From assembly GCF_040706615.1 (NCBI RefSeq), contig NZ_JAPDRF010000002.1, positions 62,001 to 126,000 on the forward strand: a DNA stretch of 64,000 bases, read 5' to 3'. The DNA is from Lentisalinibacter sediminis. Lineage in GTDB: Bacteria; Pseudomonadota; Gammaproteobacteria; Steroidobacterales; Woeseiaceae. The stretch's first letter is position 1, and each line of letters opens with the position of its first letter. The notes beneath the pieces were generated by a model, which searched no databases, had not been told where the DNA came from, and saw only the letters and a program-made list of their open reading frames with translations. Shown piece after piece: positions 1 to 12,047 of this stretch. The position numbers and the translations under genes were made by a program.

Positions 1-702
1 ATACTCGCCGAGCGTGCCCGCGGCGGGAGCGACCCGCATCTGCAGCAGCTCGTTCAGCAGGTCGAGGTTCGGGCTCACCCGTGTGGTGATGTCCTCGTCG
101 CGGAGCGACGCGAACGGAGCGGTGCGCATACGCTCACGGAACCGGCGCCAGTCGTGGCCGCCGCCGAAGCTGCGGTCGCCCGGCCCGCCGTCACCGTGGT
201 GCTCGGACTTGAAGAAGTCGCAGATCACCAGCAGGCCGCCCGGCTTCAGGAGCTCGCCGACACCGCGGATCGCCGCATCGAGATCGATGTACTGGAAACT
301 CTCGCTGAAGAGCACCACGTCGTACACACGGCCGGCAGTGTCGTCGCTCGACAGCTCCTCGAACCCGCACTCGAAGATGCGCGACGGCTGGCCCGGCGCA
401 GACTCCAGGCGTGTCCGCACGCGACGCGCGAGGCGCTCCGAGGGGATCACGCCGTCTGCGACATAGCCGCGGGCTCGCATCTGTGCCATCAGATGACCCG
501 TGCCGCAGCCGACGTCGAGGACCCGCACCGGCCCGGGGTCGGGCGGCGGCAGGGCATCGAGCAGCATGTCCGAGTAGCGCTGCTGCGCCGCCTTCAGGTT
601 CGCCATCGACGGCTCGAGCCCGTCGCCCCAAAGTCCGTAGTGGAGGTCATCCGCGCCGAGCAACTGCTCCGTGAGTACCAGGCCGAGTTCCCGGCTGTTC
701 AT
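1..702 (-). CDS. class I SAM-dependent methyltransferase, C-terminal part outside window
   Basis: The gene starts with ATG at 702 and runs off the left edge; 234 codons are visible. Residues 61-70 read VLDVGCGTGH, the SAM-binding motif I of Rossmann-fold methyltransferases. A later stretch (YDVVLFSESF, then LLKPGGLLVI) matches post-motif I and motif III. The substrate cannot be told; the layout resembles small-molecule methyltransferases of the UbiE/Cfa type. It is the first gene downstream of the rRNA operon terminator on the same strand, but a TATAGT element about 50 bases upstream suggests its own promoter. No strong ribosome binding site precedes the ATG. Confidence 0.8.
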   Translation of the reverse strand, partial: MNSRELGLVLTEQLLGADDLHYGLWGDGLEPSMANLKAAQQRYSDMLLDALPPPDPGPVRVLDVGCGTGHLMAQMRARGYVADGVIPSERLARRVRTRLESAPGQPSRIFECGFEELSSDDTAGRVYDVVLFSESFQYIDLDAAIRGVGELLKPGGLLVICDFFKSEHHGDGGPGDRSFGGGHDWRRFRERMRTAPFASLRDEDITTRVSPNLDLLNELLQMRVAPAAGTLGEY

Positions 703-838
703 TCGATCTCGTGTCAATCTTGCGGCCTCCGCCTTCGTTTCTCAGTAGCCTACTATAGGCAGAGGCCCATCCGGCGTCAGCCGCCGCGATTCGGGATTCG
801 GATCATGACACCACGGAATTTTCGGTTCCCGGATCCGC

Positions 839-871
839 AAAAAAAAGGCCGCCCCGGATTCCGGGGCGGCC
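839..871 (-). terminator. intrinsic terminator of the rRNA operon
   Basis: An 11-bp perfect stem (847-857 pairing with 861-871, GGCCGCCCCGG/CCGGGGCGGCC, 3-base loop) is followed on the minus strand by eight T residues (839-846). It lies 13 bases past the 5S gene, as expected for an rRNA operon terminator. Confidence 0.93.
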
Positions 872-883
872 TTCTCGTTTAGA

Positions 884-1002
884 AGCCTGGCGGTGACCTA
901 CTCTCACATGGGGAGACCCCACACTACCATCGGCGCTGGGCGTTTTCACTTCTGAGTTCGGGATGGGATCAGGTGGTTCCCGCTCGCTATTGCCGCCAGG
1001 CA
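884..1002 (-). rRNA. rrf: 5S ribosomal RNA
   Basis: Reading the minus strand from 1002, the sequence begins TGCCTGGCGGC and ends ...CCGCCAGGCT. The termini pair as in 5S helix I. The internal stretch CCGAACTCAGAAGTGAAA is the conserved 5S loop region. Length is about 119 nt. It is the last gene of the rRNA operon and is separated from 23S by about 158 bases that contain an inverted pair of REP elements. Confidence 0.95.
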
Positions 1003-1023
1003 AACCGGTAGGAATCTGGCACC

Positions 1024-1073
1024 GTAGGAGCGGCTTCAGCCGCGATCGGGATCGGGCCTGAAGGCCCTCCTAC
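1024..1073. repeat. inverted pair of REP elements in the 23S-5S spacer
   Basis: GTAGGAGCGGCTTCAGCCGC (1024-1043) is a REP-type palindrome with the GTAGGAG head. It is followed by GGGCCTGAAGGCCCTCCTAC (1054-1073), the same kind of element in the opposite orientation. The pair forms a BIME-like unit inside transcribed rRNA spacer. Related copies are at 4430-4480, 53451-53470 and 55555-55574. Confidence 0.85.
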
Positions 1074-1160
1074 ATGTCAGACTCCATGTTGGATTAACAA
1101 TCTGGAAAGTTTTGACGTCAGAGTGTCGCTTAGCGTCGCGAAAACGCTTTGGTGTTATAT

Positions 1161-4053
<2,893 letters not shown>

Positions 4054-4209
4054 ATATAACCCAAAACGTTCTCCGGGCGGGACTCGCCTGCTCCAGCACC
4101 TTTTGCAAAGCAGAACAGACTCGACCCAGGCTCGTCTGACAGGCGGTAGAAGATTACCGGTCTGCCTCAGAACCGTGTCCTTGCGACGCGAATGCGACAC
4201 TCTAAAAAA

Positions 4210-4227
4210 CTGAGTCCGAAGACTCAG
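4210..4227. other. small perfect hairpin in the 16S-23S spacer
   Basis: CTGAGTC (4210-4216) and GACTCAG (4221-4227) form a 7-bp stem with a CGAA tetraloop. In transcript order it lies just after the spacer boxA and before the 23S processing stem. Its role is unknown; a folding or processing signal is likely. Confidence 0.6.
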
Positions 4228-4250
4228 CCTAGACGTCAAAACTTATCCAG

Positions 4251-4263
4251 ATTGTTAAAGAGC
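4251..4263 (-). promoter_or_regulatory. boxA antitermination site in the spacer
   Basis: The minus strand reads GCTCTTTAACAAT, matching the rrn boxA core (TGCTCTTTAACAA) bound by NusB/NusE. Like the E. coli spacer copy, it sits between the last spacer tRNA and 23S. The same 13-mer occurs in the leader at 6369-6381. Confidence 0.88.
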
Positions 4264-4335
4264 AAAAAACATCAAAAGAAAGCTCTGATGCTTTCGTTTG
4301 CTGTCTTCGTACAGGCAACAGGGCCACCGGTTGGA

Positions 4336-4411
4336 TGGTGGAGCCAGGCGGGATCGAACCGCCGACCTCCTGCGTGCAAAGCAGGCGCTCTCCCAGCTGA
4401 GCTATGGCCCC
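4336..4411 (-). tRNA. tRNA-Ala (anticodon TGC)
   Basis: The minus strand from 4411 begins GGGGCCATAGCTCAGC, has the anticodon loop CTTTGCACG (TGC), the T-loop GGTTCGATCC, and an encoded CCA at 4338-4336. It is 76 nt long and is the second of the two spacer tRNAs. Confidence 0.97.
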
Positions 4412-4429
4412 TATTCGAATTCATGAATC

Positions 4430-4480
4430 GGGGCTGAAGCCCCTCCCACAGACCGGAATCGGGCCTGAAGGCCCTCCTAC
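4430..4480 (-). repeat. tandem pair of REP elements between the spacer tRNAs
   Basis: On the minus strand, GTAGGAGGGCCTTCAGGCCC (4480-4461) is followed by GTGGGAGGGGCTTCAGCCCC (4449-4430). Both have the same orientation and each can form its own stem-loop. They fill most of the gap between tRNA-Ile and tRNA-Ala, so they are transcribed with the rRNA precursor. Confidence 0.85.
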
Positions 4481-4500
4481 ATGCATATCCGACGTGGAGA

Positions 4501-4577
<77 letters not shown>

Positions 4578-4700
4578 GGAGTCCACGAAGCGCCCGGGCT
4601 CTCTCGAGCGAGGTCGGACAGCAGTCCAGGCCTGTTGCCTATTCAATCAGGTAACTTGTATGGGAGCTCGCGCCTTCCTTTGCGGTTGCGCTTTACTCTT

Positions 4701-6242
<1,542 letters not shown>

Positions 6243-6368
6243 AAACATTGAAGTTTGAAGAATGAGATCCCCAAGCTCTAAATCACATTGACTTAGGTTT
6301 GGTTCGCTCACTCTGGTTTTCGCTTCCGAAAATTCCAGCGCGAGCGCCCACACAAATTACCTGATTGT

Positions 6369-6400
6369 ATTGTTAAAGAGCGAGTCCCCGGAATCCGGGG
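6369..6400 (-). promoter_or_regulatory. leader boxB-boxA antitermination site
   Basis: In transcript order, a CCCCGG/CCGGGG hairpin (6400-6386) is followed by boxA GCTCTTTAACAAT (6381-6369). This is the boxB-boxA order of E. coli rrn leaders, so the operon is probably transcribed with the rRNA antitermination complex. Confidence 0.85.
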
Positions 6401-6410
6401 CAGACCCACA

Positions 6411-6438
6411 ATTATACAGGCAGGCCGGGGTTGGTCAA
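6411..6438 (-). promoter_or_regulatory. rrn P2 promoter
   Basis: On the minus strand, TTGACC (6438-6433) is followed after a 16-base spacer by TATAAT (6416-6411). It is nearest to the 16S gene, with the start site expected near 6404. The arrangement matches the constitutive P2 of tandem rrn promoters. Confidence 0.87.
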
Positions 6439-6508
6439 CAGTCCAGGCTGCCTGCATCACTGCATTTTCGGGGTCTCCTGCCGGCGACGCGGCCGTCAGG
6501 GAGGGCGC

Positions 6509-6536
6509 ATTATAGCGACGATCCCGCCCCCGTCAA
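6509..6536 (-). promoter_or_regulatory. rrn P1 promoter
   Basis: On the minus strand, TTGACG (6536-6531), a 16-base spacer and TATAAT (6514-6509) are followed by the GC-rich discriminator GCGCCC. Such a discriminator is typical of growth-rate-controlled, ppGpp/DksA-sensitive rRNA P1 promoters. An A/T-rich stretch (GAAAAGAATTT) just upstream could be an UP element. The rest of the 6243-6691 gap holds only leader sequence and these signals. Confidence 0.9.
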
Positions 6537-6691
6537 CAGCAGACGGCAAATTCTTTTCGCCGGCGGCCGGAGTGCCGCCGGAATACCCTCGGCAGACGCC
6601 CTTCCAACCACTGTCTTGGGCCGTCTCCGGAGCCCTGCGTTCCGGTGCGCGAATGCTTGCCGGGCGGAGGCGGTTCTGGCTGAATGCCGCC

Positions 6692-7399
6692 ATGAAAAGA
6701 GACACGGATCGGCCCGCCGCGGCCCTCGTCTGGGACCTGCCCCTGCGGCTGTTCCACTGGCTGCTGGTACTGGCGCTGGCAGGCAGCTGGATCACCCACG
6801 AGCTCGGCGTGAAGTACATGGAGTGGCACATGCGGCTCGGCTATCTGGTGATCGGGCTGGTCCTGTTCCGGCTCCTTTGGGGTTTCGTCGGGCCGCGCCA
6901 CGCGCGCTTCGGAGATTTTCTGCGCGGCCCCGGGGCGGTCGCCGCGTACGTCAGAGACTGGCTGGCCGGGCGCGCGCAGGTCAGCGCGGGGCACAACCCC
7001 CTGGGCGGCTGGTCGGTGCTGACCATTCTGGCCGTGGTGACCGTGCAGGCGGTGACGGGACTGTTCAATACCGACGACGTACTCACCAGCGGTCCCTGGC
7101 ACGGCGCGGTGTCCGACGACCTGGCCGGCACGCTCTCCTGGCTGCACGCCGTGAACTTCAACCTGCTGCTGGCGCTGGCGGGCCTGCACGTCGCCGCCAT
7201 CCTTGCCTACTGGCTCAGGCTGCGCATCGACCTCGCGACGGCCATGATCACCGGCCGCAAGCGGAGTGCCGACCCGGCAGCGGGAATCCGCGGCCACCGG
7301 CTCCTGCTGGCCCTGCTCCTGGCCACGCTCGCGGCTGGCGTGGTGTGGCTGATCGTGGACCTGGCGCCGGAGCCGGCGGCCGCGGATTTTCTGTTCTGA
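6692..7399 (+). CDS. cytochrome b561-family membrane cytochrome
   Basis: This 235-residue protein has about five hydrophobic segments and belongs to the cytochrome b561/Ni-hydrogenase b-type family (PF01292-like). Histidines placed to bind two b hemes are in LRLFHWLL (about residue 20), EWHMRLGY, WLHAVNF and AGLHVAAI. It should sit in the inner membrane and pass electrons between quinone and a c-type cytochrome. The ATG at 6692 is chosen because the upstream extension of the frame runs through the rRNA promoters. It converges on the cytochrome c' gene, a common pairing that suggests redox partners. Confidence 0.85.
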   Translation: MKRDTDRPAAALVWDLPLRLFHWLLVLALAGSWITHELGVKYMEWHMRLGYLVIGLVLFRLLWGFVGPRHARFGDFLRGPGAVAAYVRDWLAGRAQVSAGHNPLGGWSVLTILAVVTVQAVTGLFNTDDVLTSGPWHGAVSDDLAGTLSWLHAVNFNLLLALAGLHVAAILAYWLRLRIDLATAMITGRKRSADPAAGIRGHRLLLALLLATLAAGVVWLIVDLAPEPAAADFLF

Positions 7400-7438
7400 G
7401 CGTTCTGTGCTTGGCAGGTCCCCTTCCGGGGGCGGCGC

Positions 7439-7894
7439 TCAGTCCTCGCGGAAGCGGTCGTGGCAGTCCTTGCAGGCCTGCCCCATCTCGACGAACGCCG
7501 TCCTGAACGCGTCGAAATCACCGCCGGCCGCCGCCGTCTCCAGCGCGGCGCTCTTGTCGCGGATCGCGGCGGCCAGTTGCAGGAACCCCTCCTTTTCCTC
7601 CCAGATCGCGTCCTTCGCCTCGGTGGGCAGGTCGTAGCCACGCGTATCGGCGGCAAAGGCGTCGGGGATCATCGGCACCAGCGCAGCAATGCGGCTGGCG
7701 TGCGTCTCCGCCCTGGCCGCGTCGAAGGGGATCTCCTTCTTGGCCATGCCGGCGAGCGGCCCGGTATTCCACCCCACCAGGTTGAACAGCGAGTGCCGTA
7801 CCTCGTACGCCTTCTCGGCCTGATTCGCATCCATGGCGAACGCGCTGCCCGCTGCCAATACGGCCAGACAAACGATCATCTTCCTGAAATGCAT
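7439..7894 (-). CDS. cytochrome c' (periplasmic)
   Basis: This 151-residue protein has a signal peptide ending near residue 20 (AGSAFA) and a single C-terminal heme-binding motif CKDCH seven to eleven residues from the end. The arrangement of four helices with C-terminal CxxCH and an early RHSLF segment is that of class II cytochrome c', which binds NO or CO in the periplasm. The start at 7894 is supported by AAGGAGA seven bases upstream. It ends 39 bases from the convergent b561 gene, with a small CCCC/GGGG hairpin between them. Confidence 0.9.
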   Translation of the reverse strand: MHFRKMIVCLAVLAAGSAFAMDANQAEKAYEVRHSLFNLVGWNTGPLAGMAKKEIPFDAARAETHASRIAALVPMIPDAFAADTRGYDLPTEAKDAIWEEKEGFLQLAAAIRDKSAALETAAAGGDFDAFRTAFVEMGQACKDCHDRFRED

Positions 7895-7962
7895 CTGTAC
7901 TCTCCTTACAATTATCCTGCGGGCGGCACGGGCCGCACCGTCCATTCCCCCGATTTCCGGTA

Positions 7963-9168
7963 TCAGGTCAGCGTGACCCGCGCGAAGCGGCGCTTGCCGA
8001 CCTGGCAGACATGGGTATTGCCGGCCTCGAGCTCCAGATCCCGGTCCTCGATGCGGTCGCCGTCCACCCGCACCGCGCCCTGACCGATCATGCGGAATGC
8101 CTCCGAGTTGCTGGAGACCAGGCCCGCCGAGCGCAGCACCCGGGCGATGCCGAGCCGGCCGTCCTGCGTGGCCACGTCGAGCGCCGGCATGTCCGCGGGC
8201 ATGTCGCCCTTGCGGAAGCGGGCGATGAAAGTCTCCTGCGCCGCCTCGCCCGCGCCGGCACCGTGGAACCGGTCCACGATCTCGCGGGCGAGCTCGAACT
8301 TCACGTCCCGGGGATTGCGGCCTTCCGCGACGGCCTCGTGCAGCGCGCGGATATCGCCCAGCGGGCGGAAGCTGAGCAGCTCGAAGTAACGCCACATGAG
8401 GTCGTCGGAGATCGACATGAGCTTGCCGAACATCTCGTCCGGCGGCTCCGTGATGCCCACGTAGTTGTTCAGCGACTTGGACATCTTCTCCACGCCGCCC
8501 AGACCCTCCAGCAGCGGCATGGTGAACACCACCTGGGGCGCCTGGCCGTAGTCCTGCTGCAGCTGCCGGCCGACCAGCAGGTTGAACTTCTGGTCCGTGC
8601 CGCCGAGCTCCACATCGGCTTTCAGGGCCACCGAGTCATAGCCCTGCACCAGCGGATAGAGGAACTCGTGGACGGCGATCGCCTGGCCGCCGGTGTAGCG
8701 CTTGTGGAAATCGTCGCGCTCGAGCATGCGCGCCACGGTATGGCGGGAGGCCAGCCGGATCATGTCGGCCGCACTCATCTCGCCCATCCAGCGGGAGTTG
8801 AATTCGATGCGGGTGCGATCGGGGTCCAGGATCTTGAAGATCTGCGCCTCGTAGGTGCGCGCATTCTCCCGCACGTCGTCCTCGCTGAGCGGCGGGCGGG
8901 TGGCGTTCTTGCCGGAGGGGTCGCCGATCATCCCGGTAAAGTCGCCGATCAGGAAGACGACCTCGTGGCCGAACGCCTGGAACTGGCGCATCTTGTTGAT
9001 CAGCACCGTATGGCCGATGTGCAGGTCCGGCGCCGTCGGGTCGAAGCCGGCCTTGACCACCAGCGGCCGGCCCTCGGCGAGTTTCGCACGCAGTGCACCT
9101 TGCGGCAGCACCTCCTCGGCACCGCGGGTCAGTTCCTCGAGCTGTTGTTCGGCGGGAATCTGCTTCAT
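7963..9168 (-). CDS. tyrS: tyrosyl-tRNA synthetase
   Basis: This 401-residue cytosolic enzyme charges tRNA-Tyr. The class I signatures are visible: a HIGH-type motif in DLHIGHT and the KMSKS loop in VEKMSKSLNN. The last 70 residues form an S4 RNA-binding domain (ARVLRSAGLVSSNSEA...). The ATG at 9168 is preceded by ACAGGAG with five bases spacing; the longer reading frame upstream is rejected because it has no family match. Its divergent neighbour is the M23 peptidase, the same order as tyrZ-PA0667 in Pseudomonas. Confidence 0.95.
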   Translation of the reverse strand: MKQIPAEQQLEELTRGAEEVLPQGALRAKLAEGRPLVVKAGFDPTAPDLHIGHTVLINKMRQFQAFGHEVVFLIGDFTGMIGDPSGKNATRPPLSEDDVRENARTYEAQIFKILDPDRTRIEFNSRWMGEMSAADMIRLASRHTVARMLERDDFHKRYTGGQAIAVHEFLYPLVQGYDSVALKADVELGGTDQKFNLLVGRQLQQDYGQAPQVVFTMPLLEGLGGVEKMSKSLNNYVGITEPPDEMFGKLMSISDDLMWRYFELLSFRPLGDIRALHEAVAEGRNPRDVKFELAREIVDRFHGAGAGEAAQETFIARFRKGDMPADMPALDVATQDGRLGIARVLRSAGLVSSNSEAFRMIGQGAVRVDGDRIEDRDLELEAGNTHVCQVGKRRFARVTLT

Positions 9169-9366
9169 GGCTCCTGTCGCCCCGTTGCTATAGCCCGGGT
9201 TGACCGAACCCCGGGGCCGCGGCGGGCGCGCGCCGCGCTGCGAATCTTGCCCGACGCGGGGGCGAATCACAAAGGGTGCTGCGGGCCGGACCCCGAAGCG
9301 GGCCCCCACGGCCTGCGTCGGCATCTGAAAAAGCCGGTTTAACGACCTGATTTGCTACCGCTTTCT

Positions 9367-9395
9367 TTGACTCGATTATGTCTTGTGGCTACATT
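9367..9395 (+). promoter_or_regulatory. sigma-70 promoter of the peptidase-anmK pair
   Basis: TTGACT (9367-9372), a 17-base spacer and TACATT (9390-9395) make a near-consensus promoter, with a start expected around 9402. It lies inside the 5' extension of the peptidase reading frame and therefore decides against the upstream ATG at 9352. Confidence 0.75.
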
Positions 9396-9423
9396 ATCCG
9401 TTGCCCTATACCGGAGAGCCGCC

Positions 9424-10821
9424 TTGCACCGTCCTGTGAGCCCGATCAGGCACGATTACAAGCACAAGCTCGCGCACAGGAACCCGGCCCCGAGGCGCCT
9501 TTCCTGGTTCGCCGTGGGTCTCGGCCTGCCGCTGGCCATCGTGGCCCTGCTGGCCGGACTGCGGGATGCCGGCGGCACCGCGGAGCAGGTCAGCCCCGAC
9601 ATGATGGAGCGCGAGATCGCCGCGTCGCTCAGCATACCGGCACCGCCGGTGCAGCGCCGCAGTGAATCACTGGCGGAACTGCTGACGCCGAGTTCGCCCG
9701 CCGAAGTCGCCCAGATCGTGCCGTATACGCCGCTCACTCTGGAGGTGGCTCGCGGCGACACCCTGGACCGGCTGTTCCGCCGCCACTCGCTCAGCATCGC
9801 CGACCTGGCCCGCATCACCGGCCTGAAGGAGGCGAAGGAGCCGCTGCGCCTGATCCGCCCCGGGGACACGCTCGAGATCCGCCACAGTGACGGGCGCCTG
9901 CGCCGGCTCTACAAGGAGCTGGACCTCACCTCCGCGCTGGTGGTGGAGGCCGACGGCGACGACTTCGCGGCCTCGATCGTCGAGCGTCCGATCGAGGTGC
10001 GCGAGAAGATGGCCCACGGTGTGATCGAGACCTCGCTGTTCGAGGCCGCGATGGATGCCGGCATCTCCGACAACGTCATCATGAACCTGGCGGGCATCTT
10101 CGCCTGGGACATCGATTTCGTGCTCGACATCCGCAAGGGCGACGAGTTCTACATCCTCTATGAAGAGATCTGGCAGGACGGCGAATTCGTCAGCAACGGC
10201 GAGATCGTAGCCGCCGAGTTCGTGAACCGGGGCAATACCTTCCAGGCCCTGCGCTTCGTGAATCCGGAAGGCGACAGCGACTACTACACACCGGACGGGC
10301 GTAGCGTACGCAAGGCCTTCATCCGGGCGCCGGTGGACTTCGCCTACATCAGCTCCAACTTCAACCCGAACCGCCGCCACCCGGTGCTGAACACCATCCG
10401 CGCCCACCGCGGCGTGGACTACGCGGCACCCACGGGCACGCCCATCAAGGCCGCCGGCGACGGCAAGGTCATTTTCCGCGGCCGCAAGGGCGGCTACGGC
10501 AACACGGTGATCCTGCAGCACGGCGGCAACATCACCACGCTGTACGCCCACATGTCGCGTTTTCATTCCCGTGCGAAACCGAACAGCCGCGTCAGGCAGG
10601 GCCAGATCATCGGTTACGTCGGCGCCACGGGCATGGTCACCGGCGCCCACCTGCATTACGAGTACCGGGTGAACGGCGTGCACCGCAATCCGCGCACCGT
10701 CGAGCTGCCCGAGGCCGAGCCTATCCGCGCGGCCTGGCGCGGCGAGTTCATGGCGGCCGCGGAACCGCTGCTGGAACGCCTGAACCGCTATCGGACGACG
10801 CGCCTGGCCTCGCTGCAGTGA
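9424..10821 (+). CDS. M23-family murein DD-endopeptidase (MepM-like)
   Basis: About 465 residues. An N-terminal membrane anchor (WFAVGLGLPLAIVALLAGL) is followed by an OapA/LysM-like domain (LEVARGDTLDRLFRRHSLS). The C-terminal lysostaphin-type peptidase has zinc ligands in HRGVDYAAPTGTP and HLHYEYR. It should cleave peptide crosslinks in periplasmic murein. I place the start at TTG 9424, after CGGAGAG, because a strong promoter overlaps the ATG at 9352; GTG 9436 is an alternative. It is followed after 38 bases by anmK, so murein cutting and fragment recycling are probably co-transcribed. Confidence 0.88.
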   Translation: MHRPVSPIRHDYKHKLAHRNPAPRRLSWFAVGLGLPLAIVALLAGLRDAGGTAEQVSPDMMEREIAASLSIPAPPVQRRSESLAELLTPSSPAEVAQIVPYTPLTLEVARGDTLDRLFRRHSLSIADLARITGLKEAKEPLRLIRPGDTLEIRHSDGRLRRLYKELDLTSALVVEADGDDFAASIVERPIEVREKMAHGVIETSLFEAAMDAGISDNVIMNLAGIFAWDIDFVLDIRKGDEFYILYEEIWQDGEFVSNGEIVAAEFVNRGNTFQALRFVNPEGDSDYYTPDGRSVRKAFIRAPVDFAYISSNFNPNRRHPVLNTIRAHRGVDYAAPTGTPIKAAGDGKVIFRGRKGGYGNTVILQHGGNITTLYAHMSRFHSRAKPNSRVRQGQIIGYVGATGMVTGAHLHYEYRVNGVHRNPRTVELPEAEPIRAAWRGEFMAAAEPLLERLNRYRTTRLASLQ

Positions 10822-10859
10822 GGCCAGGCGGCGCCCCGGCGCCGTGCCCCCCTGACCCC

Positions 10860-11996
10860 ATGAGCGAACTCTTCCTCGGCCTGATTTCCGGCACCAGCAT
10901 GGACGGAGTGGACGCCGCCGTCGTTGCGTTCCCCGAGCGGGGCCGGCGTGGCTGCGAGCTGGTGGCCACGGCCTGCTACGCCTATGCGGACGACCTGCGT
11001 GCTGCGCTGGAAAGGGCAGTAGCCGACCCGGCCTCCTGCCACCTGGATACGCTCGGCCGGCTGGACGTACAGGTGGGCGGCGCCTTCGCCGCCGCCGCGC
11101 TGCGTCTGCTGGCCGGCGCCGGGCTGGAGGCCGCAGACGTCCGCGCCATCGGCAGCCACGGCCAGACGCTGCGCCACCGGCCGGACGCCGACACGCCGTT
11201 CACGCTCCAGATCGGCGACCCCAACGTCATCGTCGCCCGCACCGGCATCACCACCGTGGCGGATTTCCGGCGCCGGGACATCGCGCTGGGCGGCGAGGCA
11301 GCACCCCTGGCGCCGTCCTTCCACGGCTGGCTGTTCGGCGACGGGGCGCCGGTGGCCGTGATCAACATCGGCGGCATCGCCAACCTCACACGGGTGGACG
11401 GCGACGTGCGCGCCGGCTTCGACAGCGGCCCCGGCAACACCCTGATGGACGGCTGGATACGGCGCCAGCGGGACGAGGGCTGGGATCGGGACGGGGCCTG
11501 GGCACGAGAGGGAACAGTCTCCCCACTGTTGCTCGAGGCCTGCCTGGACGACCCCTACTTCACCGCGCCGCCGCCGAAATCCACCGGCCGCGAGTATTTC
11601 AATGCCGACTGGCTGGATGCCCGGCTGGAAGCCCTGCCGGAACAGCCGCCGCCCGTCGACGTTCAGGCGACCCTGTGCGAACTCACGGCGGTCACGGTCG
11701 CCCGCGCGGTCGGCGAGCACGCACCAGGGGTGAACCGGGTGCTCGTGTGCGGCGGCGGTGCGCACAACGGCTTTCTCATGGAACGGCTGACGGAGCTGTG
11801 CACGCCTGCGGAGGTCACGAGTACGGCGACCGCAGGCCTCGATCCGGACTGGGTGGAGGCCGCCGCCTTCGCCTGGCTGGCCAGGGAGACGCTGGCCGGG
11901 CGCCCCGGCAACCGGCCCCGGGTCACCGGGGCTCAGCGCGCGGCCATCCTCGGCGGCATCTACCTGGCGGACGGGGGAGCCGCCCCCGCCGGGTGA
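10860..11996 (+). CDS. anmK: anhydro-N-acetylmuramic acid kinase
   Basis: This 378-residue cytosolic enzyme phosphorylates and opens 1,6-anhydro-MurNAc recovered from cell wall turnover. The ATP-binding signature GLISGTSMDGVDAA is at residues 6-19, with NIGGIANLT and the GFDSGPGNTLMD segment further in, all typical of AnmK. The ATG at 10860 overlaps the end of a proline-rich leader and has only a weak ribosome binding site, consistent with coupling to the peptidase upstream. The tyrS-peptidase-anmK-erpA block is conserved in pseudomonads; here ppk and ppx are inserted before erpA. Confidence 0.95.
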   Translation: MSELFLGLISGTSMDGVDAAVVAFPERGRRGCELVATACYAYADDLRAALERAVADPASCHLDTLGRLDVQVGGAFAAAALRLLAGAGLEAADVRAIGSHGQTLRHRPDADTPFTLQIGDPNVIVARTGITTVADFRRRDIALGGEAAPLAPSFHGWLFGDGAPVAVINIGGIANLTRVDGDVRAGFDSGPGNTLMDGWIRRQRDEGWDRDGAWAREGTVSPLLLEACLDDPYFTAPPPKSTGREYFNADWLDARLEALPEQPPPVDVQATLCELTAVTVARAVGEHAPGVNRVLVCGGGAHNGFLMERLTELCTPAEVTSTATAGLDPDWVEAAAFAWLARETLAGRPGNRPRVTGAQRAAILGGIYLADGGAAPAG

Positions 11997-12047
11997 GCAC
12001 CCCGCTGCTATACTGATCGGCCGCCCCTGCGCTGAAGGAGCACGGCC

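Noticed and set aside
9352..9423. ATG at 9352 as start of the M23 peptidase
   Set aside because: A near-consensus promoter (9367-9395) lies downstream of this ATG, and a ribosome binding site precedes TTG 9424.
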